6,219 nt of DNA from an uncultured Treponema sp. (GTDB lineage Bacteria; Spirochaetota; Spirochaetia; Treponematales; Treponemataceae): positions 1-6,219 of the forward strand of contig CALAUH010000091.1 of NCBI GenBank assembly GCA_937892225.1. Reading direction: 5' to 3'. Positions 5,167 through 6,219 of the stretch are shown here, in pieces. Each line of letters begins with the position of its first letter. The stretch's first letter is position 1. The position numbers and the translations under genes were made by a program. The notes below the pieces were generated by a model. It saw nothing but the letters and a program-made list of their open reading frames with translations. It was not told the DNA's origin and made no database searches.

Positions 5167-6219
5167 ATGAAGCTTATTAAATCACCATTTAAGACAAAAA
5201 TTATTTTTTTATCAATTACACCTGTTATTCTTCTTGGAATTATTTCTCTTTTTATAGGTTCCAAATCAATGATAGATGTTTCTAAAAAAGAAATGCTTTC
5301 AACTTTAAATGGCGTATGTTTACAATTAAGACAGGATTTTATAGAAAGATATCCTGGTAATTATTACGAACTAAATAATGAATTTTATTCTGGTGATACA
5401 AATATAAACGAAGCAATATCAATTTTAGACAGATATAAAACTAATCTGAACAGCGAAGTTACTATTTTTTATGGAAACAAACGTGCATTAACAACAATTA
5501 CCGATCAAAACGGAAACCGAATCATTCATACCGTTCAAAATGATAAAAAAGTACTAGATACCGTATTTCAGGGAAAATCTTTTACTGACGGCGGAGTTTT
5601 AATCAATGATGAAAATTACTATGTTTCGTACATTCCTTTGTTTGATAACGGAAAAGTTTTTGGAATGGTTTTCGCCGGATTAAGTAACCAGAACTTTCTT
5701 GATTCAATTAAAATTTTAAAATACAGATTTATTTTAATCACTTTTATAATCGTTTTGGTTTTATCTATAATTGTTTCAATTATTAACGAAAGATTTGCGA
5801 CAACAATCACATCAATAAAAAATTATCTTAATTTACTTGTCAAAAAACAAAATGCGACAATTACCATGGATAAATATGTTCTTGACCGAAAAGATGAACT
5901 AGGTGATTTAGGACGCTATGCTCAGGAAGCAGGAAATCAGTTAAACAAAATGATTAGTCTTGATCCACTAACAGAAATCTATAACCGCCGAGCTGGATCT
6001 CAATATATTGATGAATATTTTAATAAAGCTGTTACAGAAAACACACCTTTTACAATAGTAATGTGTGATATAGATTTTTTCAAAAAAGTAAATGATACCT
6101 ACGGTCATAAAACTGGTGATGAAGTACTTTGTAAGGTTGCAGAATTATTAAACAGTACCGAAAGTGTATTTACAATTCGCTGGGGCGGCGAAGAATTTTT
6201 ACTTGGATTCGAACTTTCT
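5167..6219 (+). CDS. Membrane-bound Cache-HAMP-GGDEF diguanylate cyclase, C-terminus outside window
   Basis: The 351 visible residues run off the right edge in frame. The order is a basic N-terminus, membrane helix 1 (about 11-31), an extracytoplasmic domain (about 35-185) and membrane helix 2 (about 187-207). A HAMP-like linker (about 208-262, with DELGDLGR at 243-250) and a GGDEF domain from about 265 (DPLTEIYNRRAG) follow. The sensor's end, YYVSYIPLFDNGKVFGMVFAGL, resembles a single Cache domain, so a small extracellular ligand is likely. Catalytic features are present: DIDFFKKVNDTYGH (301-314) and RWGGEEF (338-344), so it should make cyclic di-GMP from two GTP. The product-inhibition RxxD motif is absent: the equivalent positions read TESV (331-334). 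The ATG at 5167 is needed to keep membrane helix 1 whole. It lies about 100 bases after nagB but beyond a terminator, so it is a separate transcription unit. Confidence 0.92.
   Translation, partial: MKLIKSPFKTKIIFLSITPVILLGIISLFIGSKSMIDVSKKEMLSTLNGVCLQLRQDFIERYPGNYYELNNEFYSGDTNINEAISILDRYKTNLNSEVTIFYGNKRALTTITDQNGNRIIHTVQNDKKVLDTVFQGKSFTDGGVLINDENYYVSYIPLFDNGKVFGMVFAGLSNQNFLDSIKILKYRFILITFIIVLVLSIIVSIINERFATTITSIKNYLNLLVKKQNATITMDKYVLDRKDELGDLGRYAQEAGNQLNKMISLDPLTEIYNRRAGSQYIDEYFNKAVTENTPFTIVMCDIDFFKKVNDTYGHKTGDEVLCKVAELLNSTESVFTIRWGGEEFLLGFELS

Overview
The window is AT-rich chromosomal DNA with compact gene spacing. It most resembles a host-associated spirochaete, probably Treponema. The grounds are the encoded NagB, which reads like spirochaetal NagB as I remember it, a cluster-1 type sugar-binding lipoprotein, and the base composition. 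I made no database comparison, so this assignment is an inference. I see no mobile element, CRISPR array, RNA gene or phage gene.

Layout, left to right. (1) Positions 1-833, minus strand: a sugar-ABC-transporter substrate-binding lipoprotein, cut by the left edge so that its C-terminus is missing. (2) Positions 834-1021: its control region, with two perfect LacI-type palindromes and two small inverted repeats. (3) Positions 1022-2990, minus strand: a two-gene operon. The first gene is an ion-transporter-superfamily (CitMHS/ArsB/NhaD-like) permease; 16 bases after it comes a cytidylate-kinase-like protein. (4) Positions 2991-3184: intergenic, with the permease promoter and two weak hairpins. 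(5) Positions 3185-4096, minus strand: an RluA-family RNA pseudouridine synthase. (6) Positions 4097-4263: a divergent promoter region with a strong nagB promoter and an unusually GC-rich, structured nagB leader. (7) Positions 4264-5067, plus strand: nagB, glucosamine-6-phosphate deaminase, followed by a textbook intrinsic terminator. (8) Positions 5167-6219, plus strand: a membrane-anchored Cache-HAMP-GGDEF diguanylate cyclase, cut by the right edge inside its GGDEF domain.

The most coherent theme is sugar or amino-sugar use. NagB feeds glucosamine-6-P into glycolysis, and the sugar-binding lipoprotein could serve an uptake system. Both promoters carry versions of the same AAAACGTTTT-type operator, which suggests, but does not prove, one LacI-family regulator. 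The permease/kinase pair and the pseudouridine synthase look unrelated to this theme.

Two features stand out beyond ordinary annotation. Three of the six gene starts (permease, pseudouridine synthase, GGDEF protein) lack a Shine-Dalgarno sequence and have a -10 box so close that the mRNA would begin 0-5 bases before the start codon. The other three have clear Shine-Dalgarno sequences. Separately, the nagB leader can fold in two incompatible ways, one of which hides the ribosome binding site. I found no clear new multi-gene system.
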